From assembly GCF_003732265.1 (NCBI RefSeq), contig NZ_MOBK01000001.1:372001-436000 (forward strand): a stretch of 64,000 nucleotides of DNA, written 5' to 3'. The DNA is from Pseudomonas brassicacearum. GTDB taxonomy: Bacteria; Pseudomonadota; Gammaproteobacteria; Pseudomonadales; Pseudomonadaceae. The first letter of the stretch is position 1. Each line of letters begins with the position of its first letter. The notes under the pieces were generated by a model, which saw only the letters and a list, made by a program, of their open reading frames with translations, made no database searches and was not told where the DNA came from. The translations under genes were made by a program, and so were the position numbers. Positions 46,178-55,650 of this stretch are shown piece by piece.

Positions 46178-46567
46178 TCAGGCCTTTTTCTTGTACGCGA
46201 CGCAGTCGATCTCGACCTTGCAGTCGACCATCATGTTCGCCTGCACGCAGGCACGGGCCGGAGCGTGTTCGGGTTTGAAGTACTCGGAGAAGACCTTGTT
46301 GAAACTCGTGAAGTCCCGCGGATCTTCCAGCCACACGCCAGCACGCACCACATCTTCCAGGCCATAACCGGCCTCTTGCAGAATCGCGATCAGGTTCTTC
46401 ATGGTCTGGTGGGTCTGTTCGACGATTCCGCCCGTAATGATCTCGCCATCCAGCGCCGGCACCTGCCCGGAAACGTGCAGCCAGCCATCGGCTTCAACGG
46501 CTCGGGCGAAAGGGCGAGGCGTACCGCCAGCGGCGCTACTGCCGGTGCCGTAACGAGTAATGCTCAT
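46178..46567 (-). CDS. RidA-family 2-iminoacid hydrolase
   Basis: A 129-aa YjgF/YER057c/UK114 protein. It hydrolyses reactive enamine/imine intermediates released by PLP dehydratases. Family signs are PFARAVEADGWLHVSGQVPALDGEIITGGIVEQTHQTMKNL and the Arg in EDVVRAGVWLEDPRDF. It would serve the PLP lyase two genes downstream. GTGTTTCTCC upstream supplies a GGAG site on this strand. Confidence 0.9.
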   Translation of the reverse strand: MSITRYGTGSSAAGGTPRPFARAVEADGWLHVSGQVPALDGEIITGGIVEQTHQTMKNLIAILQEAGYGLEDVVRAGVWLEDPRDFTSFNKVFSEYFKPEHAPARACVQANMMVDCKVEIDCVAYKKKA

Positions 46568-46597
46568 GAGTGTTTCTCCTGATTGAATTCTGGAAAG

Positions 46598-47389
46598 TTA
46601 AAAGCGCGTATTTTTGAGAAACTCAGCCAGACGCGGTGATTGCGGGCGCTCGAACAGCTCCTTGGGTGGCCCCTGCTCTTCGATGCGCCCCTGATTCATG
46701 AAGACGATCTTGTCCGAGACTTCGAACGCAAAGCGCATTTCGTGGGTGACCAGCAACATGGTCATGCCTTCGTCGGCCAGGCCCTTGATCACGTTCAGCA
46801 CTTCGCCGACCAGTTCCGGGTCGAGGGCCGAGGTGACTTCGTCGAACAGCATCAGGCTCGGGTTCATCGCAATCGCCCGGGCAATCGCCACGCGCTGTTG
46901 CTGACCACCGGACAACTGACCGGGATAGTGATCGCGGCGTTCCAGCAAGCCGACGCGCTCCAGCCATTTTTCTGCCAGTGTGACGGCCTCGTCCTTGTGC
47001 AGTTTTTTCACCTTGAGCAAACCCAGGGTGACGTTCTGCAACGCGGTGAGGTGCGGGAACAGGTTGAACTGCTGGAACGCCATGCCGGTCATTGCACGGT
47101 GCCGGGCGATGACTTTTTCCGGGTGGCGTACGCGCTTGCCGTCGACCTCGTCATAGCCGATGGACTCGCCGTCGAGCATGATCTGCCCGCCCTGGAATTC
47201 TTCGAGCATGTTCACGCAGCGCAGCAGCGTGGTCTTGCCCGAGCCGCTGGAGCCGATCAGCGTGACGACGTTGCCGCGCTGCATGGTCAGGTCGACGCCC
47301 TTGAGCACTTCGAGCTTGCCGTATTGTTTGTGCAGGCCGCGTATGTCCAGCAGGGCCTGACCGTTTTGCGTGTTGGAGAGTTGAGTCAT
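46598..47389 (-). CDS. ABC importer ATPase, polar amino acid type
   Basis: A 263-aa ATPase of the HisP/GlnQ class. Walker A is [10 protein letters not shown] loop follows [13 protein letters not shown], signature [16 protein letters not shown] and Walker [15 protein letters not shown]. The start overlaps the end of the adjacent permease. In my recollection homologous systems in P. fluorescens import D-glucosamine or glucosaminate. Confidence 0.94.
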   Translation of the reverse strand: MTQLSNTQNGQALLDIRGLHKQYGKLEVLKGVDLTMQRGNVVTLIGSSGSGKTTLLRCVNMLEEFQGGQIMLDGESIGYDEVDGKRVRHPEKVIARHRAMTGMAFQQFNLFPHLTALQNVTLGLLKVKKLHKDEAVTLAEKWLERVGLLERRDHYPGQLSGGQQQRVAIARAIAMNPSLMLFDEVTSALDPELVGEVLNVIKGLADEGMTMLLVTHEMRFAFEVSDKIVFMNQGRIEEQGPPKELFERPQSPRLAEFLKNTRF

Positions 47390-48048
47390 GGCAAGGCCAC
47401 CCGCTTTTCAATGTGCCGGCCGAGTAATTCGATGGCGTAGTTGATGACGAAAAACAGAAATCCGGCGAACAGGTAAAACTCCAGGGTCATGAAGGTCCGG
47501 GCGATGATCTGCTGCGTACTGAGCAGCAACTCCGCCACGCCGATCACCGACAACAGCGTCGAGGCCTTGACGATCTCGGTCGACGAGTTGACCCAGGTCG
47601 GCAAAATCTGCCGCAACGCTTGAGGCAACAGCACGTAACCGAGGGATTGGAAAAACGTCAGGCCAATCGCCTTGCTCGCTTCCATCTGACCGCTGGGCAA
47701 TGCTTGCAACGCACCGCGCACGATCTCGGCGACATGGGAGCCGCAAAACAGCGTCAGCCCCAAGGCGCCTGCCTGAAACGCACTGATCTGCCAACCCAGT
47801 GCCGGCGCCATATAAAAGCAGGCCAGCACCAACACAAACACCGGCGTTCCGCGAATCAGGTCGACGTAGAAACGAAACGGCGCGCGCATCCAGAACTTGC
47901 CGTAGGTCAGCACCAGACCGGCGACAATGCCGACCATCGTGCCCAGCAAAATCGCCAGCGCCGACACCTGCACACTGGTCAAGAAGCCCTGCCACAACAC
48001 TTCGCGGGCAACCCATAACTCATGCAACCAACCAGGGGATTCGTACAT
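47386..48048 (-). CDS. ABC importer permease, HisM/GlnP type
   Basis: A 220-aa permease with five membrane segments, a hydrophobic start ([27 protein letters not shown]) and the EAA loop [44 protein letters not shown]. It overlaps the ATPase gene by 4 bp and lies 9 bp after the second permease. Confidence 0.93.
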   Translation of the reverse strand: MYESPGWLHELWVAREVLWQGFLTSVQVSALAILLGTMVGIVAGLVLTYGKFWMRAPFRFYVDLIRGTPVFVLVLACFYMAPALGWQISAFQAGALGLTLFCGSHVAEIVRGALQALPSGQMEASKAIGLTFFQSLGYVLLPQALRQILPTWVNSSTEIVKASTLLSVIGVAELLLSTQQIIARTFMTLEFYLFAGFLFFVINYAIELLGRHIEKRVALP

Positions 48049-48057
48049 GGGGGGCTC

Positions 48058-48720
48058 CTATCGGCGAATCGCCAGACGCTGCTCGAGGTAACGCAGCATC
48101 ATGGCAATGAGGTAACAGGCCGCCACATAGAGCGCCGTGGTCACCAGCCAGGTTTCAATCACCCGGTAGCTCTCGACATTGATCTTGCGCGCGTAATAGG
48201 TCAGTTCCGGCACCGCGATTGCGGCGGCCAGCGACGTGTCCTTGAACAGCGAAATGAAGTTGTTCGACAGGGCCGGCAGCACATTGCGCAGCATCACCGG
48301 GACGGTGACGTACGCCTTGACCTGCCATTCGCCGAGGCCGATGGCGAGCCCGGCTTCACGCTGGCCCTTGGGAATGCTCAACAAACCACCACGGAACACT
48401 TCGGTCAGATACGCCCCGGCGTACAACGACAGCGTAATGATGAACGACGGGATCTTGTCCAGACGAATGCCCAGGCTTGGCAAGGCAAAGTAGATCAACA
48501 GAATCAACACCAGAATCGGCGTATTACGGATCACCGTCACATACACCGACGCCAGCACCCGCAATGCGCGGTGCTTGGACAGCAAAGCAAACGCCATCAT
48601 CAGGCCGATCACGCAACCGATGGCGATCGACACCAGCGCCAGTTCAAGACCCAGACCGAGCCCCGCCAGCAAGGTGTCGAAATCGCGCCATACGGCGGCA
48701 AAGTTCAACTGATAGTTCAT
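48058..48720 (-). CDS. ABC importer permease, HisM/GlnP type
   Basis: A 220-aa partner permease (MNYQLNFAAVWRDFDTLLAGLGLGLELALVSIAIG...) with the EAA loop YLTEVFRGGLLSIPKGQREAGLAIGLGEWQVKAYVTVPVMLRN. The pair forms the heterodimeric channel. Confidence 0.93.
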   Translation of the reverse strand: MNYQLNFAAVWRDFDTLLAGLGLGLELALVSIAIGCVIGLMMAFALLSKHRALRVLASVYVTVIRNTPILVLILLIYFALPSLGIRLDKIPSFIITLSLYAGAYLTEVFRGGLLSIPKGQREAGLAIGLGEWQVKAYVTVPVMLRNVLPALSNNFISLFKDTSLAAAIAVPELTYYARKINVESYRVIETWLVTTALYVAACYLIAMMLRYLEQRLAIRR

Positions 48721-48772
48721 GGTCAGCAGTACCTTGAGCGGGGCGCGTTATCGGCGCCCCGCTCTCACGGGA

Positions 48773-49621
48773 TCATTTGAATTCGACTGGGAAACCGATC
48801 GCTGGAGTCGGCAGATCGACACCGAACCACTGTTTGAAGGACGCCGCGTAGGTCGGAAACTCAACGCCGGTCATGGCCTCATGCAGGGTGGTGTTGACGA
48901 AGTTCAGCCAGTCCTGATCGCCACGTTTGACTGCACAGGCGTAGGTTTGCGGGCTCCAGGCGTAAGCCGGGCTGCGATAACGACCAGGGTTCTGCACCAT
49001 CAGGTATTTCACCGACGACTGATCGGTGGCAGCGGCATCGGCACGGCCGGAGTTCACCGCCTGGTACATCAGGTCCACGCTGTCGTACTGATCGACCTTG
49101 GCCTTGGGCAGCGCCTGATGCACCAGCTCTTCGGCGTATACGTTCTGCAAGACCGCCACGGTCACGCTGTCGTTGGCGGCCTTGAGGTCTTCGATTTCCT
49201 TGTACTTGCTGTTGGCCGGCAATAGCAGGCCGACGCCTTCGCGGTAGTACGGCAGGGTGAATGCCACCTGTTGCGCACGACTGGCAGTCACGGTGATGAA
49301 CTGGCAACTGATGTCGACCTTGTCGGTCAGCAAGTTGGGAATCCGCGCATCGGACGACTGCACCACAAACTCGACTTTGGTCGGATCGTTGAACAAGCCC
49401 TTGGCAATCATCCGCCCGATATCGATATCGAACCCCTGCAACTTGCCATCCGCTCCCTGGAAGTGCCACGGCGCATTGGTACTGCCCGTGCCCACAAGCA
49501 ATTTCCCACGGGCCAGCACGCTATCGAGCTTACTGTCCGCCGCCTGGGCCACGCCCATGGCAGCGGCGGTGGCCGCGAGAACAAAAACACACGCTTTTAA
49601 CAAGGAAGGTCGGCGATGCAT
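48773..49621 (-). CDS. ABC importer periplasmic substrate-binding protein
   Basis: A 282-aa SBP_bac_3 protein with signal peptide (MHRRPSLLKACVFVLAATAAAMGVAQAAD; cleavage near residue 28). The family core LVGTGSTNAPWHFQGADGKLQGFDIDIGRMIAKGLF and the RIPNLLTDKVDISCQFITVTASRAQQVAFTLPYY block are clear. Ligand is not readable; glucosaminate is a hypothesis from the catabolic neighbours. GGAG lies 8 bases before ATG 49621. Confidence 0.93.
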   Translation of the reverse strand: MHRRPSLLKACVFVLAATAAAMGVAQAADSKLDSVLARGKLLVGTGSTNAPWHFQGADGKLQGFDIDIGRMIAKGLFNDPTKVEFVVQSSDARIPNLLTDKVDISCQFITVTASRAQQVAFTLPYYREGVGLLLPANSKYKEIEDLKAANDSVTVAVLQNVYAEELVHQALPKAKVDQYDSVDLMYQAVNSGRADAAATDQSSVKYLMVQNPGRYRSPAYAWSPQTYACAVKRGDQDWLNFVNTTLHEAMTGVEFPTYAASFKQWFGVDLPTPAIGFPVEFK

Positions 49622-49644
49622 GGCAAGCACTCCAGGATGATGTT

Positions 49645-49684
49645 TATTCCGCTATACCGGATATTGGTATGTAACAACGGAATA
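49645..49684. promoter_or_regulatory. Nested palindrome upstream of the ABC importer, candidate IclR operator
   Basis: TATTCCG (49645-49651) is mirrored by CGGAATA (49678-49684), and ATACC (49654-49658) by GGTAT (49666-49670) within it. The site is about 25-60 bp upstream of the binding-protein start, and the IclR gene is in the same operon. Confidence 0.5.
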
Positions 49685-49964
49685 GACAGCAGAAAGTGTG
49701 CCACAGGTTGTGCAGGGAATGTTGGGGAGATTGAAAATCGATTTGAATCAACAGGATGGGAAAAACGCTGAGGGATCTGTTACCAAACGCACGTGAGGGG
49801 GAGCGCTACCGTTGGCTACAGCGTGCGGGTACTTGCACCACAATTGAAGATGAATGACCGGAAATGACGCAGCGTGCACCTGTAATTTCTGACAGTAGAC
49901 CCGGCCCCACTCCCACCTTTAACGTCGACAAACCTCGATGGTCGTTGTGAAAAGGAGATTTTCA
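49685..49964. other. Intergenic region before the thioredoxin-like gene
   Basis: About 280 bp of divergent upstream DNA. It ends in AAAAGGAG before the next ATG. I see no clear RNA or ORF in it. Confidence 0.4.
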
Positions 49965-50408
49965 ATGAGCTCGACAAACCACCTGGCATCGCTGGCTCCG
50001 GTCTACCGCAAGGCGCTGAAAACCTGGCGTCCGGTAATCTGGCTTTTCACCAATGAGCACTGCCCGGCCTGTGAATGGGCAGAACCGATCTTTCGCGAAG
50101 TCGCCCAGCGCTATCGTCATCACGCGAATATTTATGTGTTGAGCACCCGTGAATCACCGCGGCACCCGAACGTTACCGGTACACCGACCGTGTTGTTCTT
50201 CAAGGACGGGAGATTGCTGAAGAAGCTCAAGGGTTTTGGCTCCAGAGAAACGCTGGAGGAGGATTTCGCCAAACATATTGGCAAGCTCAGGCCGCAATAT
50301 GTGGCGCATAAACCGACTCACGATCTGGCGTGGTTGCGCCAGACGTTGCGCGGGTTATGTACGGTGCCGCGGGCCTTTGAGCGGTTGAGTTGTCGTAGCG
50401 GGTGTTAA
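49965..50408 (+). CDS. Thioredoxin-like protein with CPAC motif
   Basis: A 147-aa thioredoxin-fold protein. The redox motif is FTNEHCPACEWAEPIFREVAQRY (Cys-Pro-Ala-Cys near residue 32), the cis-Pro is in NVTGTPTVLFFKDGRLLKKL. No signal peptide is visible, so cytoplasmic. The C-terminal 40 residues (PTHDLAWLRQTLRGLCTVPRAFERLSC) are outside the fold. Partners unknown. Confidence 0.85.
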   Translation: MSSTNHLASLAPVYRKALKTWRPVIWLFTNEHCPACEWAEPIFREVAQRYRHHANIYVLSTRESPRHPNVTGTPTVLFFKDGRLLKKLKGFGSRETLEEDFAKHIGKLRPQYVAHKPTHDLAWLRQTLRGLCTVPRAFERLSCRSGC

Positions 50409-50467
50409 GACTTGGGAGTGATGCGTTTGCTCACTCCCACATTGGATCTGCAGTGTGCACAAGACCC

Positions 50468-50497
50468 GTGTGGGAGCGAGCCTGCTCGCGAAGAGGC
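50468..50497. repeat. REP palindrome
   Basis: TGTGGGAGCGAGCCTGCTCG with a palindromic core (from 50469); a partial mirror (GCTCACTCCCACATT) lies at about 50429. Confidence 0.8.
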
Positions 50498-50516
50498 CTT
50501 GAAGCCCGGCGAAAAC

Positions 50517-52076
50517 CTAGCGGTCGACACGCACCAGCAGCACCCGCGTCACCCGCCGCTCCTCAACCGCCACCACTGTCATTCGCCAGCCCTGCCACTC
50601 GAGGCTATCGCCGATCACCGGCAATCGATCCAGCAAGCTGACGACTAACCCGGCCAGGGTCTGATAGTCCTCGGTAGGCTCGGCCACAAATCCGGTCCGC
50701 TGCCGAACCCGAGTCAGGTTCAACGCGCCGCTGACCAAAAACCCGCCTTGTTCCTCCACCACGTCCGGGCCTTCGATTTCGCTGGCGTCGGGCAGTTCGC
50801 CGGCAATCGATTCGAGAATATCGGTCATGGTCAACACCCCCACAAAATCACCGAATTCATTGACCACGAACGCAATGTGCGTCGAAGCCTGGCGCATCTG
50901 TTCCAGCGCATTGAGGATCGAGTAGCTGTCCAGCAAGTTAACGGTCTTGCGCGCCAACTGCTCCAGATTCGGTTCGTTGCCGGCCAGGTATTCTTTGAGC
51001 AACTCCTTTTTGTGCACGAAGCCCAGCGGCTCGTCCACCGCGCCGTCACGGATCAACGGCAAGCGCGAATAGGACGAATGCATCAATCGCGTACGAATGG
51101 TCTGCGCATCATCGGCCAAGTCGATGTAATCAACGTCGGCACGCACGGTCATCAACGTGCGGATCGGCCGTTCGGCCAGTTGCAGTACGCCGCTGATCAT
51201 CACCCGCTCGCGGCGGTCGAACAGTGCTTCGCCCGGTGCCTCGCCGTTGTCCAGCAGGTCGGCAACCTCCTCGCCGACCTCCTCCACCTCCATGCTGCGA
51301 CCGCCGAGCAAACGCAACACCGCATGGGCCGTGCGCTCACGCATGGGCCGCAGTCCCTGCAGGGACTTCTTGCGGCGAGCGCGGGCGATCTGGTTGAACA
51401 CTTCGATCAGGATCGAGAAACCGATGGCCGCATACAGATAGCCTTTCGGAATGTGGAAACCCAACCCTTCGGCCGTCAACGCGAAGCCGATCATCATCAA
51501 GAAGCCCAGACAGAGCATGATCACGGTCGGGTGTGCGTTGACGAAACGGGTCAATGGCTTGCTGGCCACGATCATCAGGCCGATGGAGATGATCACCGCG
51601 ATCATCATCACCGCCAGTTCATCGACCATGCCCACAGCGGTAATCACTGCGTCGAGGGAGAACACCGCGTCGAGCACCACAATCTGCGCCACGATCGGCC
51701 AGAACATTGCGTACGCGGCGTTGGCAGAGCGCTGGCCGACATGACCTTCAAGCCGCTCGTGCAATTCCATGGTGGCCTTGAACAGCAGGAACACACCACC
51801 GAACAACATGATCAGGTCACGGCCGGAGAAGCTCTTGTCGAACACCTCGATCAGCGGCTGCGTCAAGGTGACCAGCCACGAAATACTCGCCAGCAGGCCC
51901 AGGCGCATGATCAGCGCCAACGACAAACCAATGATTCGCGCACGGTCGCGCTGCTCGGGCGGCAGTTTGTCCGCCAGGATCGCGATAAACACCAGGTTGT
52001 CGATGCCGAGCACCAGCTCCAGCACGATCAACGTCAACAAGCCCAGCCAGGCGGTGGGGTCAGCTAACCATTCCAT
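50517..52076 (-). CDS. TerC-type membrane protein fused to CBS and CorC/HlyC domains
   Basis: A 519-aa protein of the YoaE/YegH type. Residues 1-240 are the TerC domain with seven helices and conserved Asp sites ([38 protein letters not shown]), a family linked to metal (manganese, tellurite) handling. CBS domains cover about 300-425 and the CorC_HlyC domain the end ([19 protein letters not shown]...). Function is probably cation efflux regulated by adenine nucleotides. Confidence 0.9.
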   Translation of the reverse strand: MEWLADPTAWLGLLTLIVLELVLGIDNLVFIAILADKLPPEQRDRARIIGLSLALIMRLGLLASISWLVTLTQPLIEVFDKSFSGRDLIMLFGGVFLLFKATMELHERLEGHVGQRSANAAYAMFWPIVAQIVVLDAVFSLDAVITAVGMVDELAVMMIAVIISIGLMIVASKPLTRFVNAHPTVIMLCLGFLMMIGFALTAEGLGFHIPKGYLYAAIGFSILIEVFNQIARARRKKSLQGLRPMRERTAHAVLRLLGGRSMEVEEVGEEVADLLDNGEAPGEALFDRRERVMISGVLQLAERPIRTLMTVRADVDYIDLADDAQTIRTRLMHSSYSRLPLIRDGAVDEPLGFVHKKELLKEYLAGNEPNLEQLARKTVNLLDSYSILNALEQMRQASTHIAFVVNEFGDFVGVLTMTDILESIAGELPDASEIEGPDVVEEQGGFLVSGALNLTRVRQRTGFVAEPTEDYQTLAGLVVSLLDRLPVIGDSLEWQGWRMTVVAVEERRVTRVLLVRVDR

Positions 52077-52333
52077 AAAAACGTCTCGATCTCTTCAGTG
52101 AATTCAGAATGCCAGGCACGGCAAGGCGCGGCGCAGAGGCCGTGGGGTCGCAATGACAAGGTGTTTTGAATGGCGAAAGACCGGGTGTTTCAAGCGCGCA
52201 CATTGGCGCGATGAGGAAGGATAACCGGGAGGCTCCAAGAGGGTGTTCATGCAAGTCCTGAAAGACAAAAGGACTTGAATCGTACAGGCGAAATCGACAA
52301 TTCCTACAATCGAAATCATTTCAAGATCTGTAG

Positions 52334-53200
52334 TCAGCGATGTCTGACCTGCTCGATGAATCTCATCACTGCCGCCGACTTTTCGAATCGCCGATGGATC
52401 AACGACAACCACGACGCTGCGTTACACCCGTTGATCGGCCGATAGACCACGCCGGGCAAACCCACATGCCCGATCACCGACTCCGGCACCACCGCCACGC
52501 CCTGCCCCAGCGAAACCAAGGCAATCACCGCCACCAACCCGCCCGGTTGCGCGCCTAATGTCGGGGAGAATTCCCCGGCAGCGGCGACTTGCAAGGTGCC
52601 GCTGATTTGCTCCGGCAGGATGAACGTCTCGTTCTGCAGATGCTCCGGGCCGATGCCTGGCAGACGGCACAGCCAGGACTCGGTCGACAGCGCCAGGACA
52701 AAGCCCTCTTCGTCGAGGCGAATGGCTTCCAGTCCTTCGGGGAGCGTCATCGGCGAACGGACGTACCCCAAGTCGAATCGACCATCGAGCACCATCGCCG
52801 GCAACGTGGCCATGGGGCTTTCCCGCACATTCAGGCTCACGTCGGGGCAGGCGCGGCTGAAGGCTTGCACCTGTTTTTGCAGCAAACCGCAGAACACCGC
52901 CGACGCCACATACCCCAACTCGATATGGCCAATATCGCCACGCCCCGCCCGTTGCGCATTGCGCTGCGCAAACTCGAATTGGCGCACGGTCGCTTCGGCC
53001 TCGATCAGCAGCGCCGCGCCTGCTTCGGTCAGCTTCACATCACGCTGCTGGCGCAGGAACAATCGGGTGCCCAGTTCGCTTTCCATGTCCTGGATCTGCC
53101 GGCTCAGGGTCGGCGGCGCGATGCCCAGTTGTTCGGCGGCGCGGGTGAAATTGCGCTGTCGGGCAACGGCCAGGAAATAGCGGAAATGCCGAATGTCCAT
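52334..53200 (-). CDS. LysR-family regulator
   Basis: A 288-aa LysR-type protein. The HTH is MDIRHFRYFLAVARQRNFTRAAEQLGIAPPTLSRQIQDMESELGTRLFLRQQRDVKLTEAG. The C-terminal effector domain starts near residue 90. It is divergent from the MFS gene with a 103-bp shared promoter, so it probably controls that exporter. Confidence 0.93.
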   Translation of the reverse strand: MDIRHFRYFLAVARQRNFTRAAEQLGIAPPTLSRQIQDMESELGTRLFLRQQRDVKLTEAGAALLIEAEATVRQFEFAQRNAQRAGRGDIGHIELGYVASAVFCGLLQKQVQAFSRACPDVSLNVRESPMATLPAMVLDGRFDLGYVRSPMTLPEGLEAIRLDEEGFVLALSTESWLCRLPGIGPEHLQNETFILPEQISGTLQVAAAGEFSPTLGAQPGGLVAVIALVSLGQGVAVVPESVIGHVGLPGVVYRPINGCNAASWLSLIHRRFEKSAAVMRFIEQVRHR

Positions 53201-53303
53201 GTCTGCGTTAGCTCAAAGGTAATGAAGTGACGATCCGCGCCTAACACAGCCAGCGGTGCCCAACGATAAGCTGCACGGACCTTCACCGTAAAGAGTTGCC
53301 GTC

Positions 53304-54851
53304 ATGACCGCCAAACCCAAGGTGAGCCCACGCCTTACATTACTCACAGCCTCAGGTGTCTGCTCGCTGATCGTGCTCGACACCAACATCGTCGCGGTCA
53401 CCCTGCCGACCATCGCGCGGGACCTGGGCGCCAACTTTGCCGACATCGAGTGGGTGGTCAGCGCCTACATGCTCGCGTTCGCCGCCCTGCTGCTGCCGGC
53501 GGGAAGCATTGCCGACCGCTTTGGCCGACAGAAAACCCTGCTCTGGGGCCTGGGTATCTTTATCCTCGCCTCCCTCGGTTGCGGTGCGGCGCCCAACGCG
53601 TTGTTCCTTGACATTGCACGGGCGATCAAAGGCGTGGGGGCGGCGTTGTTGCTGACCTCGGCGCTGGCGTCCATCGGTCACACCTTTCACGATGAAGTCG
53701 AACGGGCCAGGGCCTGGGCGTTCTGGGGCGCGTGCATGGGCGTGGCGATGACCGCCGCGCCGACCGTCGGTGGGCTGATCACCGAATACGTCGGCTGGCG
53801 CTGGATTTTTTACCTCAACCTGCCGGTGGGATTGTTATTGATGGTGATGGTCTGGCGCGCCGTGCCGGAATCCCGCGACGCCCAGTCCTCGCGCCTCGAT
53901 CCCTGGGGCAGCCTGGCATTCAGTGCGAGTTTGCTGTGCCTGATCTGGGGCTTGATCGAGGCCAACCGCATTGGCTGGAGCAACCCGGTCACCTACGCCC
54001 GGCTCATCGGGGGCGCAGCGCTGTTGGGGTTGTTCGTGGTGATTGAGCGAATGCAACAGCGGCCGATGGTCGACCTGCAATTGTTCAAGCATCCGCGCTT
54101 TATCGGCGCCCTGCTCGGCATGTTCGCCTACGCCGGTTGCGCTCAAGTGATGATGACGTTGTTGCCGTTTTACCTGCAAAACGGCCTGGGCTTTTCGGCC
54201 ATCGCGTCAGGGCTCGGGATGTTGCCGTTCGCATTGACCATGCTGATTTGCCCACGCATCGGCGCGCGGCTGGCCGGACGGTTTTCGCCTGCTGCGCTGA
54301 TGGCGGGCGGACTGGCCCTGGTCGGCAGCGGCAACTTGCTCAGTGCCTGGGCTGTCAGCAGTGGGGGTTACCTGCCCTTCGCCCTGGCGATTGCCGTGAC
54401 GGGCGCCGGTGCCGGACTGCTCAATGGCGACACGCAAAAGAACATCATGGCCTGCGTGCCCCGCGAGCGCACCGGCATGGCTTCGGGCATGAGCACCACC
54501 ATGCGTTTCAGCGCCATCGTGTTGGCCATCGGTGTCTATGGTGCGTTGCTCTCCAGCCATACCGAACTGTTGTTGCGCAGCGCTCTATCGACACAAGGCG
54601 CGGCATGGCTCAGCCAGACCCAAGGCATCGCTTCGCGAGTGGTAGCGGGCGACATGTCCGCTGCACTGAACCTGCTCCCGGAAAGCGCATGGCCGCTGGT
54701 CGAGACATTGGCGCGCCAAGCCTTTGTCGGCGGTTTCAGTCTGTTGCTCTGCGTCGCCGGTTTGCTCGCCTTGGCGGGGGCGTTGGTGGTGGGCACGCTG
54801 ATGCGCCATCCGGTTCCGGAACCCAAAAACTTTTCCCTGAGCCTGGAATAA
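53304..54851 (+). CDS. MFS drug exporter, EmrB/QacA type
   Basis: A 515-aa transporter with about 14 membrane helices. The motif A is LLPAGSIADRFGRQKTLLWGLGIFILAS (G-x3-D-R-x-G-R), motif C-like WGACMGVAMTAAPTVGGLITEYVGWRWIFYLNLPVG is typical of DHA2 drug:proton antiporters. There is no EmrA partner beside it. Substrate is unknown; the LysR gene upstream likely regulates it. Confidence 0.92.
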   Translation: MTAKPKVSPRLTLLTASGVCSLIVLDTNIVAVTLPTIARDLGANFADIEWVVSAYMLAFAALLLPAGSIADRFGRQKTLLWGLGIFILASLGCGAAPNALFLDIARAIKGVGAALLLTSALASIGHTFHDEVERARAWAFWGACMGVAMTAAPTVGGLITEYVGWRWIFYLNLPVGLLLMVMVWRAVPESRDAQSSRLDPWGSLAFSASLLCLIWGLIEANRIGWSNPVTYARLIGGAALLGLFVVIERMQQRPMVDLQLFKHPRFIGALLGMFAYAGCAQVMMTLLPFYLQNGLGFSAIASGLGMLPFALTMLICPRIGARLAGRFSPAALMAGGLALVGSGNLLSAWAVSSGGYLPFALAIAVTGAGAGLLNGDTQKNIMACVPRERTGMASGMSTTMRFSAIVLAIGVYGALLSSHTELLLRSALSTQGAAWLSQTQGIASRVVAGDMSAALNLLPESAWPLVETLARQAFVGGFSLLLCVAGLLALAGALVVGTLMRHPVPEPKNFSLSLE

Positions 54852-54914
54852 ACCCTGGCGGGGCTCGTCGTACTGCCACTGAAATCGTTCAGTAGCCACC
54901 ACGAGAGCCCCGCC

Positions 54915-55172
54915 ATGAAAAGTCTCCTGTCTGCACTGTTTTTGATTGCCTTGAGCGGCACTGCAGCCGCCGCGTCTGTCGCCACCGCCAGCACCTCGAA
55001 TGTCGAGGACTACCGCTATTCGAAATCGCTGAACATCGCCAAAGTCGTCAACATCACCAGCGGCGATTATTGCGGCATCGGTCCACGGGAGATGACCTAC
55101 GTCGACACGATGGGCGCCACTCACGTCCTGCGCTATCAGGCGTTCGGTGATTCGTGCATCGATCAGAACTGA
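54915..55172 (+). CDS. Small secreted DUF2790 protein
   Basis: An 85-aa exported protein. The signal peptide is MKSLLSALFLIALSGTAAAA (cleavage near residue 20) and the mature part, TSNVEDYRYSKSLNIAKVVNITSGDYCGIGPREMTYVDTMG with two Cys, fits DUF2790, a family of unknown function common in Pseudomonas. It is convergent with, and overlaps by 10 bp, the MerR gene. Confidence 0.85.
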   Translation: MKSLLSALFLIALSGTAAAASVATASTSNVEDYRYSKSLNIAKVVNITSGDYCGIGPREMTYVDTMGATHVLRYQAFGDSCIDQN

Positions 55173-55573
55173 TGCTTGAGCGACGCCATCACCCGCTCGG
55201 CATTTGCCTTGCAGGCTATCCCTTCGGGCCGCGCCTGGATGCCTTCAATCACCCCTAGCAACTTCGCCTTGCTCTGCGCCAGGTGAAGTTGCATTGCTTC
55301 GATCTGCTCGACCTTGCGCACCAGCCCCGCCAGCAATTCTTCGTGCTTGAACTCACCCGTCACCGTGTCCGGTAACAACTGCTTGAGCTCTTCGAGGCTG
55401 AACCCGGCCTGCTGCGCGCACTGAATGATCATCAGTGTTTGCAGGACTTGCTCGGGATAACGCCGGTAGCCGTTGGCCGAACGCTCGACCTGACGAATCA
55501 ACCCCTGAGACTCGTAGAACCGAATGCGCGATGCATTCAACCCGCTCAACTGCGCCAATTCACCAATCTTCAT
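55163..55573 (-). CDS. MerR-family regulator
   Basis: A 136-aa regulator. The winged HTH is MKIGELAQLSGLNASRIRFYESQGLIRQVERSANGYRRYPEQVLQTL, then a dimerisation helix and a C-terminal part with few Cys, so a non-metal ligand is likely. The ATG at 55573 is used. It is divergent from the flavin oxidoreductase, whose promoter has the expected 19-bp spacer with a central palindrome. Confidence 0.92.
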   Translation of the reverse strand: MKIGELAQLSGLNASRIRFYESQGLIRQVERSANGYRRYPEQVLQTLMIIQCAQQAGFSLEELKQLLPDTVTGEFKHEELLAGLVRKVEQIEAMQLHLAQSKAKLLGVIEGIQARPEGIACKANAERVMASLKHQF

Positions 55574-55592
55574 CTCCGCCTCATTTGCCTGC

Positions 55593-55623
55593 TTGACATT
55601 AAAGTTAACTTTAAGCTTAGCCT
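55593..55623 (+). promoter_or_regulatory. MerR-type promoter with 19-bp spacer and palindromic operator
   Basis: TTGACA (55593-55598) and TAGCCT (55618-55623) are 19 bp apart, overlong as for MerR-activated promoters. The spacer holds the perfect palindrome TTAAAGTTAACTTTAA (55599-55614). Confidence 0.85.
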
Positions 55624-55650
55624 CTGCTCTTTCCTGATGAGGAGTCAAGC

